Source: Chloracidobacterium sp. (GTDB taxonomy: Bacteria > Acidobacteriota > Blastocatellia > Pyrinomonadales > Pyrinomonadaceae). From it: 64,000 nucleotides of DNA. Each line of letters begins with the position of its first letter. Position 1 is the first letter of the stretch. A model generated the notes under the pieces. It was given only the letters and a program-made list of their open reading frames with translations. It did no database searches and was not told the DNA's origin. Of this stretch, positions 25,562-35,800 are shown piece after piece. Both the position numbers and the translations under genes were made by a program. The DNA lies in the NCBI GenBank assembly GCA_016716305.1, contig JADJWP010000002.1, positions 3,036,501-3,100,500 on the forward strand, given 5' to 3'.

Positions 25562-25936
25562 TCACAATGGCTGACGGCCCGCAAAACCCGCATCGATCTC
25601 GTGCCACCAACCGATCTCATCGGGTTCGCCTAGTTGCCAGCAAAGGAGGACGACTCGATCGTCCCTCATCGATGGAAAATCGATCAGTCCGCGCGTGTAG
25701 TCCTTGATCTGGACGCCTGTCTCGCCGATCTCCGTGGTCAGTTTTCCGATGTCGTAAAGCGATCGGACGTACTTCGAACCGCCGATCATTCCGCCGCCAA
25801 ATTCTGACGCACCGGCCGCCGCTCGCGCCGGCTCACGATACCGTGACACGTTTTCATAAAGCCGCTTGATCATTTCGAGCTTTAATCTGACACGCGGTAT
25901 CAACAGATTTGCTTCTTGGACCGTAAAGAGCTTCAT
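25562..25936 (-). CDS. DUF2203 family protein
   Basis: 124 residues. The start MKLFTVQEANLLIPRVRLKL and the C-terminal VVLLCWQLGEPDEIGWWHEI are typical of DUF2203, a small cytoplasmic family without an assigned function. The middle contains a long helix and a Gly-rich loop (FGGGMIGG). The ATG overlaps the stop of the NYN gene by four bases (ATGA), so the two are translationally coupled and probably work in the same process. Since NYN proteins are nucleases, an RNA-related role is possible but unproven. Confidence 0.88.
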   Translation of the reverse strand: MKLFTVQEANLLIPRVRLKLEMIKRLYENVSRYREPARAAAGASEFGGGMIGGSKYVRSLYDIGKLTTEIGETGVQIKDYTRGLIDFPSMRDDRVVLLCWQLGEPDEIGWWHEIDAGFAGRQPL

Positions 25937-26649
25937 CGATCACCATTCGGATGGCGAAAGCCCGTGATATCGTCACGGTCGTCGTCTGAGAATACTGAAT
26001 CGATCGGCGGAGTTCTCACACCGCGAACCAACGGCTCTCGCGATTGTCCGCGAATGATGTCGGGAACCGGCATATCCTGGCTGGAGATGAACGAACCTAC
26101 TTCGTAATCTTCCTGCAGACTGCCGTCCTTTCGGATCAGCTCCGCGATCTCGCCTAGATCGATAAAAAAGTCGGCAACGTCGATCAATCGAGGAGCAGTG
26201 TTCGACCGGAACCCGGCAACTTCGACACGGCAGCCTTTATACGCGACCGCATTTACGGCGTAAACGAAGTCCTCATCGCCCGAGACAAGTACGGCCGTAT
26301 CGTAGCGGCCCGCCAGGCTGAGCATATCGACGGCGATCTCGACATCGAGGTTTGCCTTTCGCGTTCCATCGTAGAACGTCTTTAATTCCTTCTGTACGAC
26401 CCGAAATCCATTCCGCCGCATCCACAGCAGGAAACCCTGCTGGCGTTCGGCGCCGGCGTCTACGCCGGTGTAGAAGAAGGCACGCAGAAGCCTGCCATCG
26501 CCCAAAAGTATTCGAAGAAGCTTGTTGTAATCGATGTCGATCGTGTGAAAACGAGCAGCGTGAAAAAGGTTGTTGCCGTCGATGAAAACGGCTACACGTC
26601 CGCGGTGACCGAATTTCCACGAAGATCCCGTAGAGGTATCGAACTGCAT
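25933..26649 (-). CDS. NYN-domain (LabA/DUF88-like) putative ribonuclease
   Basis: 238 residues. The NYN/PIN-like fold is shown by RVAVFIDGNNLFHAARF near residue 18 (first metal Asp), KANLDVEIAVDMLSL near 98 and TAVLVSGDEDFVYAVNAV near 117, which supply the acidic metal-binding residues of this nuclease group. LabA-like relatives act on RNA or are poorly characterised. The last 60 residues are polar and unrelated to the core. It is coupled by a 4-bp overlap to DUF2203. The region upstream, 26650-26926, is an AT-rich spacer of 277 bp with no gene. Confidence 0.9.
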   Translation of the reverse strand: MQFDTSTGSSWKFGHRGRVAVFIDGNNLFHAARFHTIDIDYNKLLRILLGDGRLLRAFFYTGVDAGAERQQGFLLWMRRNGFRVVQKELKTFYDGTRKANLDVEIAVDMLSLAGRYDTAVLVSGDEDFVYAVNAVAYKGCRVEVAGFRSNTAPRLIDVADFFIDLGEIAELIRKDGSLQEDYEVGSFISSQDMPVPDIIRGQSREPLVRGVRTPPIDSVFSDDDRDDITGFRHPNGDR

Positions 26650-26926
26650 GATCTTGACCTCAAATATTCAATTTACTTGACTATTTTGAGCGGACAAGCG
26701 GCAGGAAAGGCTGGGGCTAAACAAAATAACGAACTGCAAAAGTATCGACTTCGTCAAAAAGCGTATCGAAAATTATTTTCAAACTATCAGCTTACCTTAA
26801 CAAACATCTGACCATCCCAACGAGCTGCAAATGCACCCTCAAAATAGACTGTCTCTTAGTTTGCATCGACAATCTCCATCGGTCAAGCATTTCTCGTGAC
26901 TTGATGATAAAATCGCCCCAGCGAAG

Positions 26927-27943
26927 ATGAGCGATGACATAGTTGAAAACGAGAATAGGCCTGTTTCGCCGAACGACGATGTGCTTCCGCGGGCGATAGG
27001 CTTTACGGCCGACGAAATGGCGTCGTGCGGCCGCTGCGGCAAAGCGAACCCGCCGAACAGGCTGAAGTGCTTTTATTGTGCATCTGAACTGGAGTTGCCC
27101 GTCGGTTCGACGGTCGCAGTCAGGTTGAATCTCCGCACGCTCGAGAAATGGGAACGAGGCCTCAACGTCATCATAAACCGAAATGATCGGAGGACGATCG
27201 AACCGGCTACCGAGAGATTATGCAATTCGGTCGGTCTTGATGCCGCATTACTGTCCCGGATACTCGCGTCAGGTTCGGCCTTGCCGTTCGTGCGTGTAGA
27301 ATCAGTTCGAGAATCCGATATCGTCGTCGGCATTCTTGCCGAGGCCGGGATCGATGCGATCGTGGTCGGCGACAGTGAACTTTCATCTGATATTTTGCCA
27401 GTTCGACTTCGATCGATAAGATTTCTCGACGGTCAGATCGAATTTACGGCCTTTAATGGCGACAATACATTTGTCCACGATACCGGTGAGATCGAGTATG
27501 CGGTTCTGGGGATGATCGTAGAATCCCAAATCGAGGCTACGACAAGAAAGAAGAAAGGCGAGGTAAAGACGCTCGAAGAATCGGCAACGTCGTCTGACCA
27601 ATTGGTGGTCGACATCTACTCATCCGGCCATGATCCCGGCTTTCGTATTCCGACAACCGGTTTTGATTTTTCCTGTCTTGGAAATGAGAAAGGGCTGCTT
27701 GCCGCAGACAATCTCGAAAAGCTCTTGCGTTTGATCGAGGTGAGATGTCCCGATGCTTCGATCGATCGATCGTATCGGGAAAACCGATCGCTGCTCGACC
27801 TTGTTTGGGAACCCGAGCGAACACGTCACTCTGCAGGATTCCAGCGTTCGGGGTTCGGCCGAAAGGACCTTGCTCACGTCGATACGACGAATAATTTGGA
27901 GCAATTCACAAGATATTCGCGGATGCTCCGACATTTAAAATGA
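26927..27943 (+). CDS. zinc-ribbon protein coupled to rlmB, function unknown
   Basis: 338 residues. After a 30-residue polar start comes a zinc ribbon, MASCGRCGKANPPNRLKC and FYC (Cys 34, 37, 48, 51). The region about 60-200 is an alpha/beta domain with VGILAEAGIDAIVVGDSELS and LRSIRFLDGQIEF, which I cannot assign. The C-terminal part (DQLVVDIYSSGHDPGFRI onward) ends with DTTNNLEQFTRYSRMLRHLK. No membrane segment or catalytic motif is seen. Its stop overlaps the rlmB start by four bases, so the two are made together; a role near ribosome modification is possible but not shown. A GATAAAAT box sits about 20 bp before the start, a weak -10 candidate. Confidence 0.75.
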   Translation: MSDDIVENENRPVSPNDDVLPRAIGFTADEMASCGRCGKANPPNRLKCFYCASELELPVGSTVAVRLNLRTLEKWERGLNVIINRNDRRTIEPATERLCNSVGLDAALLSRILASGSALPFVRVESVRESDIVVGILAEAGIDAIVVGDSELSSDILPVRLRSIRFLDGQIEFTAFNGDNTFVHDTGEIEYAVLGMIVESQIEATTRKKKGEVKTLEESATSSDQLVVDIYSSGHDPGFRIPTTGFDFSCLGNEKGLLAADNLEKLLRLIEVRCPDASIDRSYRENRSLLDLVWEPERTRHSAGFQRSGFGRKDLAHVDTTNNLEQFTRYSRMLRHLK

Positions 27944-28791
27944 AAAGATCAGGGCCACGTCAAAATGAAAAGCTGCGGGATGATACTGGTCGGGCCAAGC
28001 GAGATCTGCCTCGGCCGAAGTTCGAGCGGGCGGCCGCATCCGCTCATTTGATCTACGGAGTTTTACCGGTTCTGGAAGCGCTGCGGGGAAACGCTCGCCG
28101 GATCGACAAGGTCTATATCACCGACGGGGCAAGGGAGCACCGTCTTCGCGAAATAAGCGAACTTGCAAGAAAGAACGGCATCGCGGTGAACCTGATCTCG
28201 CGCGATAACATGTCGTCAATGGTTCCGGCTGAAGCGAACCATCAGGGTGTCGTCGCCGCCGCTTCGGCGGCCGAATATACGTCGGAGACCGAACTGTTGG
28301 AAAGCGCCGGCGACGGAGCATTGTTTGTGATTCTGGACGGGATCGAAGACCCGAGGAACTTTGGAGCGATACTTCGTACGGTCGAGTGCGCCGGAGCTGA
28401 CGGCATTTTCATCCCGGAACGGCGAGCGGTCGGTTTGACCGAAACGGCGGCAAAATCGTCTGCGGGCGCGACTGAATACGTTAAGGTTGCGAAGGTCCCA
28501 AATGTGAACCGACTGATCGAAGAACTGAAAACCCGAAACGTATGGGTCGTCGGGACCAGCGGCGATGCTTCGCTCGATTACACAGATTGGGACTGGAGCC
28601 AGAATTCTGCACTCGTTCTCGGGAATGAGGGAAGCGGGCTCCATCGCCTGGTTGCCGAAAACTGCGACGTCTTGGTCAGGATCCCGATGTATGGAAGAAT
28701 AGATTCCTTGAACGTATCTGTGGCAGCCGGCGTAATATTGTTCGAGGCACGACGACAGAGAGCCGCGAAGGCCGAGCACGCGCTCGAGTGA
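27940..28791 (+). CDS. rlmB: 23S rRNA (guanosine-2-prime-O-)-methyltransferase, RlmB/TrmH family
   Basis: 283 residues. SPOUT-fold enzyme that methylates a ribose in 23S rRNA with SAM (G2251 in E. coli). After a basic 35-residue extension comes the substrate-binding domain (HLIYGVLPVLEALRGNARRI). The SPOUT core follows: LDGIEDPRNFGAILRTVECA near 146, ALVLGNEGSGL near 226 and IPMYGRIDSLNVSVAAGVIL near 248, the knot-forming motifs 1 to 3. The basic N-terminal tail is longer than usual and may bind RNA. Translation is coupled to the preceding zinc-ribbon gene. RlmB is preferred over other TrmH paralogues because of the GVLPVLEAL start, but exact target is inferred. Confidence 0.9.
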   Translation: MKRSGPRQNEKLRDDTGRAKRDLPRPKFERAAASAHLIYGVLPVLEALRGNARRIDKVYITDGAREHRLREISELARKNGIAVNLISRDNMSSMVPAEANHQGVVAAASAAEYTSETELLESAGDGALFVILDGIEDPRNFGAILRTVECAGADGIFIPERRAVGLTETAAKSSAGATEYVKVAKVPNVNRLIEELKTRNVWVVGTSGDASLDYTDWDWSQNSALVLGNEGSGLHRLVAENCDVLVRIPMYGRIDSLNVSVAAGVILFEARRQRAAKAEHALE

Positions 28792-28854
28792 ATTCGTATA
28801 CGATCTCGTTCATGAGTAGTTCGATGGTATTCTTCAATTGAATTCGAGACAATT

Positions 28855-29439
28855 ATGTTTTGTCCAAAATGTGGAACTAAGAACCCTGACGACGGCAAGT
28901 ATTGCCGAAGCTGCGGAGTCGATCTAGGGAATGTTTCGGCGGCATTGGCGGGCAAAAAGCCATCGATGCTTGGCGACCTCGATCAAGATCTTGGATTAGG
29001 TTTGGCAAGCGACGATTTTGCCGAAAAGCGGCGTCGAAACGATCCGGATGAGGTCTATGGAGATGGTGTAAAGGCTATAATCAGCGGCGTCGGCTTTCTG
29101 ATCGTATCGATCGCGTTGTTTACAACGGGCGTTGCGGGTGGTCATGCATGGTGGTGGGCAATGCTGTTTCCGGCTTTCTCGTTTCTGGCGAAGGGAATCT
29201 CGGATCTCGTAAAGGCGAAACGAATGGCATCGTCGAGGGCGCTTTCATCAACAGTTCATCAAAACACCATCGGAGGCCCACAGGCATCGGAATCGCTGCC
29301 GCCGGCGATGACCAACTTTGTCGCGCCGGAATCCCGATATAAGACGGGCGACCTGGTGCCGCCAAGCGTCACAGACAGTACGACAAAACTTCTCGAACTC
29401 GACACTGAGGGCCAAACGATGACATTGCCCAAAAAATAG
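28855..29439 (+). CDS. zinc-ribbon membrane protein
   Basis: 194 residues. The start MFCPKCGTKNPDDGKYCRSC is a zinc ribbon (Cys 3, 6, 17, 20). Two membrane helices lie about 72-92 (AIISGVGFLIVSIALFTTGV) and 97-113 (WWWAMLFPAFSFLAKGI) with a very short outside turn, so both ends are cytoplasmic. The C-terminal tail is polar and Ser/Thr-rich. I do not know the function; proteins of this layout are common in acidobacteria and often sit alone. It converges with the SDR gene, leaving four bases between the stops. Confidence 0.8.
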   Translation: MFCPKCGTKNPDDGKYCRSCGVDLGNVSAALAGKKPSMLGDLDQDLGLGLASDDFAEKRRRNDPDEVYGDGVKAIISGVGFLIVSIALFTTGVAGGHAWWWAMLFPAFSFLAKGISDLVKAKRMASSRALSSTVHQNTIGGPQASESLPPAMTNFVAPESRYKTGDLVPPSVTDSTTKLLELDTEGQTMTLPKK

Positions 29440-29443
29440 GCCT

Positions 29444-30280
29444 TCACTTTTTCCGAAGGCTCATCTTGTGGCCGTTGAGTCTCTCAATTATCCGTAGATA
29501 CCGTTTCGGGAACATCCTGGAAATATGGCTTATTGATCGAGCGTCTTTCCCTATCAATATTCTCGTATCGCGTTTCGCTATTCCTTCGAAAATTACATTC
29601 GCCGCTTCTTCACTACTCGTCTTCGCGACCTTTTCGAATAGTTTCGTGCCCTGCTGCTTCCATTCATCGGGAGCGTCTTTGCCGACCCGCGAGTTTCTGA
29701 CGATGTTGGTCCTTATGCCGCCGGGATGGACGCATGTGACGAAGACACTTGTGCCCTCTAGCTCGTGCCTGAGGCTCTCAGTGAAACCGCGAACGGCAAA
29801 TTTTGACGCTGAATAAGCGCTCTGCTCCTCGGGGGCGATCAGGCCGAAAACGCTTGAGATGTTCACGATCGCAGATTCAGGCTGATCCAACAGCGTTGGC
29901 AAAAAGGCCTTGCAGCCATTCACGACACCCCAAAAATTAATGCCCATCAACCATTCAAAATCGTCGATCGAGAGCTGATCGAATCGGCCGATCAATCCGA
30001 CACCGGCATTATTCACCAAATGCGAGACACGGCCGAATCGTTCGAGAGTGCGATCACGAAGCGCGTCAACCTGAACTCGATCGCTGACGTCGGCTTTCTG
30101 CGCAAGGACGGCAACCCCAAGCCTCTCGATCTCATCGGCCGTTTCACTTAGTCCGAATTCGTTTACGTCGGTGATCGCAACGCCACCGTAACCGGCGCGT
30201 CCAAATCTGATCGCGAGCGCCCGACCGATACCCGACGCCGCACCCGTTACGACTGCTATCTTCCGCTCATTCGTCGTCAT
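29444..30280 (-). CDS. short-chain dehydrogenase/reductase
   Basis: 278 residues from the ATG at 30280 (MTTNERKIAVVTGAASGIGR). Classical SDR: cofactor motif TGAASGIG near residue 12, NNAGVG near 88, catalytic Ser in SAIVNISSVFG near 139 and the YxxxK pair in YSASKFAVRG near 153. The N-terminal motif suits NADP(H) or NAD(H); the substrate is not deducible, but lipids or other hydrophobic alcohols are common for this group (C-terminal RMFPKRYLRIIERLNGHKMS). The start lies inside the end of the preceding zinc-ribbon gene (14-bp overlap), which makes coupling likely. Confidence 0.92.
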   Translation of the reverse strand: MTTNERKIAVVTGAASGIGRALAIRFGRAGYGGVAITDVNEFGLSETADEIERLGVAVLAQKADVSDRVQVDALRDRTLERFGRVSHLVNNAGVGLIGRFDQLSIDDFEWLMGINFWGVVNGCKAFLPTLLDQPESAIVNISSVFGLIAPEEQSAYSASKFAVRGFTESLRHELEGTSVFVTCVHPGGIRTNIVRNSRVGKDAPDEWKQQGTKLFEKVAKTSSEEAANVIFEGIAKRDTRILIGKDARSISHISRMFPKRYLRIIERLNGHKMSLRKK

Positions 30281-30500
30281 CGTGAAACGGGCCGTTGCAG
30301 TCATCGCAATGCGGCACGACCTCCTGGACGACCTCACTCGCGTCGCGAACCAATCTTCCGCACGACGGGCACTCGGCGTTCCGATGCCAGCACTTCAGGT
30401 CAAATGCCTGAATGCCGTTTCTTTCGGTGACGATAGTGACGGTCGTCTCTTTGCCGCATATGCCGCAGGTTGCCGAGTCGCCTTCTTTCAATGTGAGCAT
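30267..30500 (-). CDS. small zinc-binding protein
   Basis: 77 residues from the ATG at 30500, which has GGAG eight bases upstream on the minus strand; this site decides against the longer GTG start. It contains CGICGKE, then CWHRNAECPSCGRLV and CDDCNGPF, i.e. three CxxC pairs plus a lone Cys and His, enough for one or two zinc sites. The tail is acidic (FHDDDE). Function unknown; DNA-, RNA- or protein-binding are all possible. It lies 17 bp after the secreted propeller gene and overlaps the SDR start. Confidence 0.8.
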   Translation of the reverse strand: MLTLKEGDSATCGICGKETTVTIVTERNGIQAFDLKCWHRNAECPSCGRLVRDASEVVQEVVPHCDDCNGPFHDDDE

Positions 30501-30517
30501 ATTTTTTTCTCCAAGAA

Positions 30518-32665
30518 TCACGGCTTTCTAACCGTCGCCCGAGCACTGCCGGCGTTTCCGTTCGAGTCATAGACGCGCAGCGTGACGGAACTCTCATTGC
30601 CGGGCCGAATTGGGACTTCCACCGTGAAGCGTTCGTCGGGACCGTCAGCGATCCCGTCATCCGGGAAAACGGTCAACCACGTGCCGCCGTCGATGCTGTA
30701 CTCGGCGCGTGAAACGTAACTGGCCCGATCAGAAGCAAGAAATACGATCCGCGCAAGATCACCGGCGACCTGCGGTTGTCCGGAAACCAAAACACTCGGC
30801 TGCGTGTTATCGATAGTAAATGCATCGCTTACCCGTTCACCGGATAGAGCCAAACTCGCCGGATTTGTTACCGAATCTCGAGCAACGATCTTGATGGTGT
30901 ATCGTCCGTCCGCAAGGCTCTGGCCATCGAGCGAATAAAAATTATCGGCGATATTCGCTTTTAGCAGTTTGTAATCGCGGTCAGCGGCCTCTTTGAAATA
31001 TATATCGTAAACGAGTTTATCGCCGTTCCGATCTTCAGCAAGCCATTGAAAGGCGGCTGCACCGCGTTGATAGGCGCGACGTGGCGGCACCTGTTGTACA
31101 GGGATCCCGAACACGGCAGGATCGATACCCGACAGTTCGATATTCGGGTCGATCTGCATCGGCGGATTGGCTATCAAGCCGACATTTGGCGGAAGCATCG
31201 TTATCGAGAGGACCTCGGGGGCGATATTGCGGCCAAGAAACGCTACGTTGACTTCGTTCAGCGTTGGACGCGGCGTGGCTCCTTTGAGTGTTGCCCGCCA
31301 CTGAAGGAAACGGGATATGGGGCTTGGTACGCGGCTGCTCGAGCCTTCGGTTCGTACGGTTTCCCAGCTGCTCCACGTCTCATTCGGAAGTTCGGTGTTG
31401 CCGCTACGGGTTTCGAGCACAACACTGCCTGCCGATCGCCACCAAATGCGGCCCCAGGAAGCGCTGGATCTTGCGTCCAGAATCGGCGACTCGTAGCGGC
31501 CCTCGGCAACTGGTTCAGGTCCAATTTTGAATAGAATGCCTTGATTGCTCGAGGCTGCGTAAAGGTTGCTTCCTGTACTGAATATCGTTGAAACCTGACC
31601 CGCATCTGACTGCGAGACCAAAGTCTCACTGCCGTCATTTCTAACACTGTATATCCGACCCTTTTCGGATGTACCGATAAGCACACCATTTCCGGTCTGG
31701 TGCGCGTATATCGAAAAGCCGGTGACCGTTGGTGACGACCAGATGACGTCGTTCGCGCCGTCGGCGTAGATCCGATAAACAGCGGATTTGGCAGCCGAAA
31801 GGTCATAACGGCTTTTCGGAGGTGCTTCGGCCTGAGCAGGATTTGGTTTGTCGACAGAAACCGAGTTTCCGGCAGGTGTTGCTGATGGCGTCGGTGCATT
31901 GGCGACCGATTCGGCAATGGCGAGTGCATAAATCGAGCCGTCCGGACCGACCGAGACCTCGTGTATCTCCCGCAGCGGGGAGTCGATAAGGGCGAATGGC
32001 CTTCCATCCGGGCCGAATCGTATCACCAGGCCATTCGGATCGGTCCCTGCGAAAAGATTCCCCTTCTGATCGGCTGCCAGCGAGATAATGTGTGTCTCAC
32101 TCGTGTCGAACATCAATGCTGCTGCCGGCAGAGCACCGGCGGCCCGCACCCGATATATCTTTCCGCTCTCACCAGTTCCTACTGCAAGGCTTCCATCGGC
32201 CATGACCGCGAGCGACCAGATGTATTTTTCTTTCGGCTCGAAATAGACGTCGGCCTTCCCTCCGGCATCGATCCGGTAAACCTTGCCATCGGGCGAGGTC
32301 GCGGCGTAAAGTTCGCCATTTCGCCCAATTGCCAGGGCCGAGACGTTCAATTCCGCCAGATCGGTGAAAAGCGAGCCGGTGCCTGCCGGAGTTATCTTAA
32401 AGACCCTGCCGTCTCCACCCGTTCCGAGGTACACATTTCCGCCGGCGTCGATAACGCCTGACCATACGAAAGGCTGTCCGGTCTCGAACATCCTTGAGAG
32501 TCTGGGCGCTATCGAGATCGTCCCGTTCGATTCGATCGAGACGCCCTGCGAATCGCCTTTCAAAACCTCGGCCCGCGAATCTATCGACCAGATCGACGTT
32601 TGGCCTTGGACTGTCGATATTGTTGTAAGGACAAGAACTGCAAAGAGGGTAAAAAGATTTTTCAT
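30518..32665 (-). CDS. secreted beta-propeller protein with C-terminal Ig-like region
   Basis: 715 residues from the ATG at 32665. Residues 1-22 are a signal peptide (MKNLFTLFAVLVLTTISTVQ). About 60-390 hold repeated propeller strands of the NHL/SMP-30/two-component-sensor type: GNVYLGTGGDGRVFKITPAG, GELYAATSPDGKVYRIDAGG, GSLAVGTGESGKIYRVRAAG, GNLFAGTDPNGLVIRFGPDG, GVLIGTSEKGRIYSVRNDG. A Pro/Ala-rich insert lies about 255-285. The C-terminal 300 residues are beta-rich with a fibronectin/Ig-like stretch (DGRYTIKIVARDSVTNPASL, SRAEYSIDGGTWLTVFPDDG). No enzyme motif is visible. First gene of an operon with the zinc-binding protein and the SDR, an odd mix of places in the cell. Confidence 0.85.
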   Translation of the reverse strand: MKNLFTLFAVLVLTTISTVQGQTSIWSIDSRAEVLKGDSQGVSIESNGTISIAPRLSRMFETGQPFVWSGVIDAGGNVYLGTGGDGRVFKITPAGTGSLFTDLAELNVSALAIGRNGELYAATSPDGKVYRIDAGGKADVYFEPKEKYIWSLAVMADGSLAVGTGESGKIYRVRAAGALPAAALMFDTSETHIISLAADQKGNLFAGTDPNGLVIRFGPDGRPFALIDSPLREIHEVSVGPDGSIYALAIAESVANAPTPSATPAGNSVSVDKPNPAQAEAPPKSRYDLSAAKSAVYRIYADGANDVIWSSPTVTGFSIYAHQTGNGVLIGTSEKGRIYSVRNDGSETLVSQSDAGQVSTIFSTGSNLYAASSNQGILFKIGPEPVAEGRYESPILDARSSASWGRIWWRSAGSVVLETRSGNTELPNETWSSWETVRTEGSSSRVPSPISRFLQWRATLKGATPRPTLNEVNVAFLGRNIAPEVLSITMLPPNVGLIANPPMQIDPNIELSGIDPAVFGIPVQQVPPRRAYQRGAAAFQWLAEDRNGDKLVYDIYFKEAADRDYKLLKANIADNFYSLDGQSLADGRYTIKIVARDSVTNPASLALSGERVSDAFTIDNTQPSVLVSGQPQVAGDLARIVFLASDRASYVSRAEYSIDGGTWLTVFPDDGIADGPDERFTVEVPIRPGNESSVTLRVYDSNGNAGSARATVRKP

Positions 32666-32898
32666 GAGCAATTTAGGGAAACTTAATTGCTCTAGATATT
32701 AGAATATTATCTTGTAAAAAGACACAGCAGAGGATGTTTGATACGGTTCGGCGACGATGCGACGTCCTCGTCGCTAGAAGTCTGGCTTAATGCCTAACAC
32801 CTGTCAAGCTTTCGAAGGAACCGGTCGACAACGTGCAAGTCCGAGGCTGTCTGAAAAAGTTGAAACACTTTTCCAGCCAGCCTCTTTCTCGCGACCGT
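32666..32898. other. intergenic region with two inverted repeats
   Basis: 233 bp between two minus-strand genes, with no open gene. GCGACGA at 32751-32757 and TCGTCGC at 32768-32774 form a 7-bp inverted repeat. GAGGCTG at 32843-32849 and CAGCCTC at 32878-32884 enclose a second pairing (AAAAGT with ACTTTT), 15 bp past the end of the 1395-residue gene. The latter could help end transcription but lacks a T tract. The segment 32680-32720 is AT-rich and may hold the promoter of the propeller gene. Confidence 0.35.
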
Positions 32899-35800
32899 TT
32901 ACGGAATATAAGCACTCGGAACAGGCTTATCGCCGGCCGTACCGAAATTCAATATCGCTACTCCATCGGTTGATCGATTGATGAACCATGTCGCTGTCGA
33001 GGGCCGAAATACGGCAGGATCCACAACTGCGTCGCCATCGTAATCGGAAGGAGCTGGAATGTCGCCATTCGATCCCCAGGGGAACGCGAAAAACGAGCCG
33101 TCCTCGGAGCGAAGCACAAACCAAAAACCGGTGGAAGGACGCCAGAAAGCAATGTCGGCTTTACCATCGCCTGTATAATCGCCCTGCACCGGAGAATCGG
33201 TCGATGATCCGAATTGCGCCGCCAGAACTTGACCGTCAGAACTTCGGCGATGCCACCATTCAGCGACGTTCGGGCGGAAAATCGCGACGTCATCGAGTCC
33301 GTCGCCGTCATAATCGGCGACCACGGGCTTGTCCTGGGTTATTCCGAATGGAACTATCGCCGTTTGCAGGTCGCCCGAACGAAGAATGAACCATGTCCCG
33401 ATCGAAGGACGAAATACCGCCGAATCGAACTTGCCGTCGCCGTCAAAATCACCGGGTGCAGGAATGTCGCCGTTCGCTCCGAAGGGGAATGAATAGAATG
33501 TTGAGTCTTCTGAGCGAAGTATGAACCATATCCCATTCCCGGGTCGCCAGAATGCAAGGTCGCTCACACCGTCGCCGGTGTAGTCGCCCGGTGTGATCCG
33601 GTCGGTGGACGTGCCAAAACTTGCGGCATTGACAACTCCGTCGACACTCCGCATGAACCACCATTCTCCGCTCGACGGGCGAAAGATCGAAACGTCAGCC
33701 TGGCCGTCGTTGTCGAAACTGTTGGCCACGCTTCTGATACGGACGCATCTTGAGAACTCCGAAGTGTTGCCGTCCGTATCCGTCGCGGTTGCCGAAACGC
33801 ACCGCGCCGATGAAGGAATGATAGGCACGGTTGCGGTGAAGTTCATCTGACAGCCGACGGGAACGGCTACATTGATCTCTCCGAGGCTTCTTTCGCCTTC
33901 GCCGAAACCGGAAGGGTCAGCCGTTTCGTTTCCGTAGAATCGTAAACGATAATCCGGACCGACCGCGCTGTTGAACGTGCCTGTAACTCGAATGTTATTT
34001 CCCCGCCTGATGGCAGAGGCTATGACCGGGTAGTTCTGCAGGTGATTCGTGCCGTTTTCCGGATCGCAGGCGTCATTCGGCGTCACGCCGTCATCGCCCA
34101 GATCGATCCCTAAACCGTTATTGTCCCAGATCCGATTGTGGGCGACGAAGTTCTCCACCGAGAAGATATCGCTGGTCGCCAGATTCACCCCGTTTCCAGC
34201 GTTGCGCGTAATTCGATTGAAGGTAACATCGTTCTGACTAAAGGCAGTGACAAAACGAATTCCGTCGCCGCCGTTTCCTAAGTTCAGGCTTCCATTGACG
34301 TTGGTACCAATGAAATTGTCCTGAAGATCCAAATTATACCCGCCGTCGATCAATATGCCGTGACTGCCATTGGCGGCGATGGTGTTGCCAATGATTCTGC
34401 CGTTTCCCACCGCTCCGCCGCAGCTGGTCGACAGACCAACGCCGCCGTTCCCGAGCGGGTTGTTGCCGCCAGCGTCCGTTCCGATAAGGTTCTGTGCTAT
34501 GGTATCGCTGCTACCAACAGTGTTACTGCAATACAGAATGCCGCCGCCCGTGTTGCCGGAAACTACGTTTGAAGTAAGCAATGCAGCGATCGAACCGCCA
34601 AAAAAGATTCCGAAGCCCCCGTTTGGAATTGCCCCGCTTCCCGCCGCGTTCGTGCCGACGAAGTTCCCGGCAATTAACGGAGTTAATGAGCTAGCCCCCG
34701 TCGTGCCGGTTTCGATACCGTGAATGCCGTTGCCGGAAATGATGTTTCGCGCCGCCGGATTTACGCCGCCGATGGTGTCAAAAGGCACTCCGGTGCTTCC
34801 GTCGATGCCGAAACGTGCATTTGGAAGAGCGGCTGTTCCGGCCGCATTCGTCCCGATCCGGTTGCCCTGGATCAGTTTTGCCAAGACGCCGCCGTCGCCG
34901 CCAGTTCCTCGAATTCCACTTGCGCCGAAAATTGCGTCGCCAGTGGTCCCGGAAATAACATTGCCCGCTCCCGCCGTCGTTCCGCCGATCGTCAGATTCT
35001 CGCCTTGAATACTGACTCCGCTGCCGAAATTTCCCAAGGCAACCGTACCGGTAATGTCCGTGCCGATAAAATTTCCCTGCACGAGGAGGGGGTTTCCGTT
35101 AAACGGCCCATAGGCCGCCACGCCTAATCCGGTGCCGGTCGAAATTATGTTGCGGGCTGCGGGCGCCGTGCCGCCAACCAAATTTGCGCCCTGGGCGGCG
35201 ATGCCGCCTGTGTTGTTGACCGGACTTCCCGCAGCGGCGGTTCCATCGGCATTCGTGCCGACGCGATTGCCTTCAAAGATGTTGTTTCTCCCTTGCGGAT
35301 TCATGTAATAATTTCCGCCGACGCCATTGATCACCAATCCGCGAAAAACACAATTGTCGGTCTGCGAGCCGGTAAAAATGTTAGCAGGCTGATCATTCGT
35401 ACCGGTGATCTGGACCAAACCTCCGGGCTGCGATGCTGCGTTAATTACGGTCGGAGGAGATAAGCTGTATGTGCCGCCCGGTATCGTCGGTACGCCGGCG
35501 ATCTGAATATTGAAATTGATCTGCTGCGCGCCCCCCGAAAAATTAGCTTGTTCGACTGCCGCCCGCAGACTGCAGGCTCCAACCGGACAGGCTCCCATGT
35601 TCAGCGGAACCGTGCAGCAGACATTGTTTGAAAGATCTTCGTCGGGGGCAAGGGAAGTACTATCCACTATGAGACTCGCCATCGGCGCGGTCTGCACGAC
35701 AGTCGGTGCAACCGAGTTATCCTTCATCACGACCAGATCGCTGAGGGCGTCGATGTTGAGACGCATCGGCAGGATCGCCGTGATCTTTCCCGTCGAATCG

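Noticed and set aside
32843..32884. Terminator after the 1395-residue gene
   Set aside because: A hairpin is possible but no T tract follows on the minus strand, so it is only noted in the intergenic entry.
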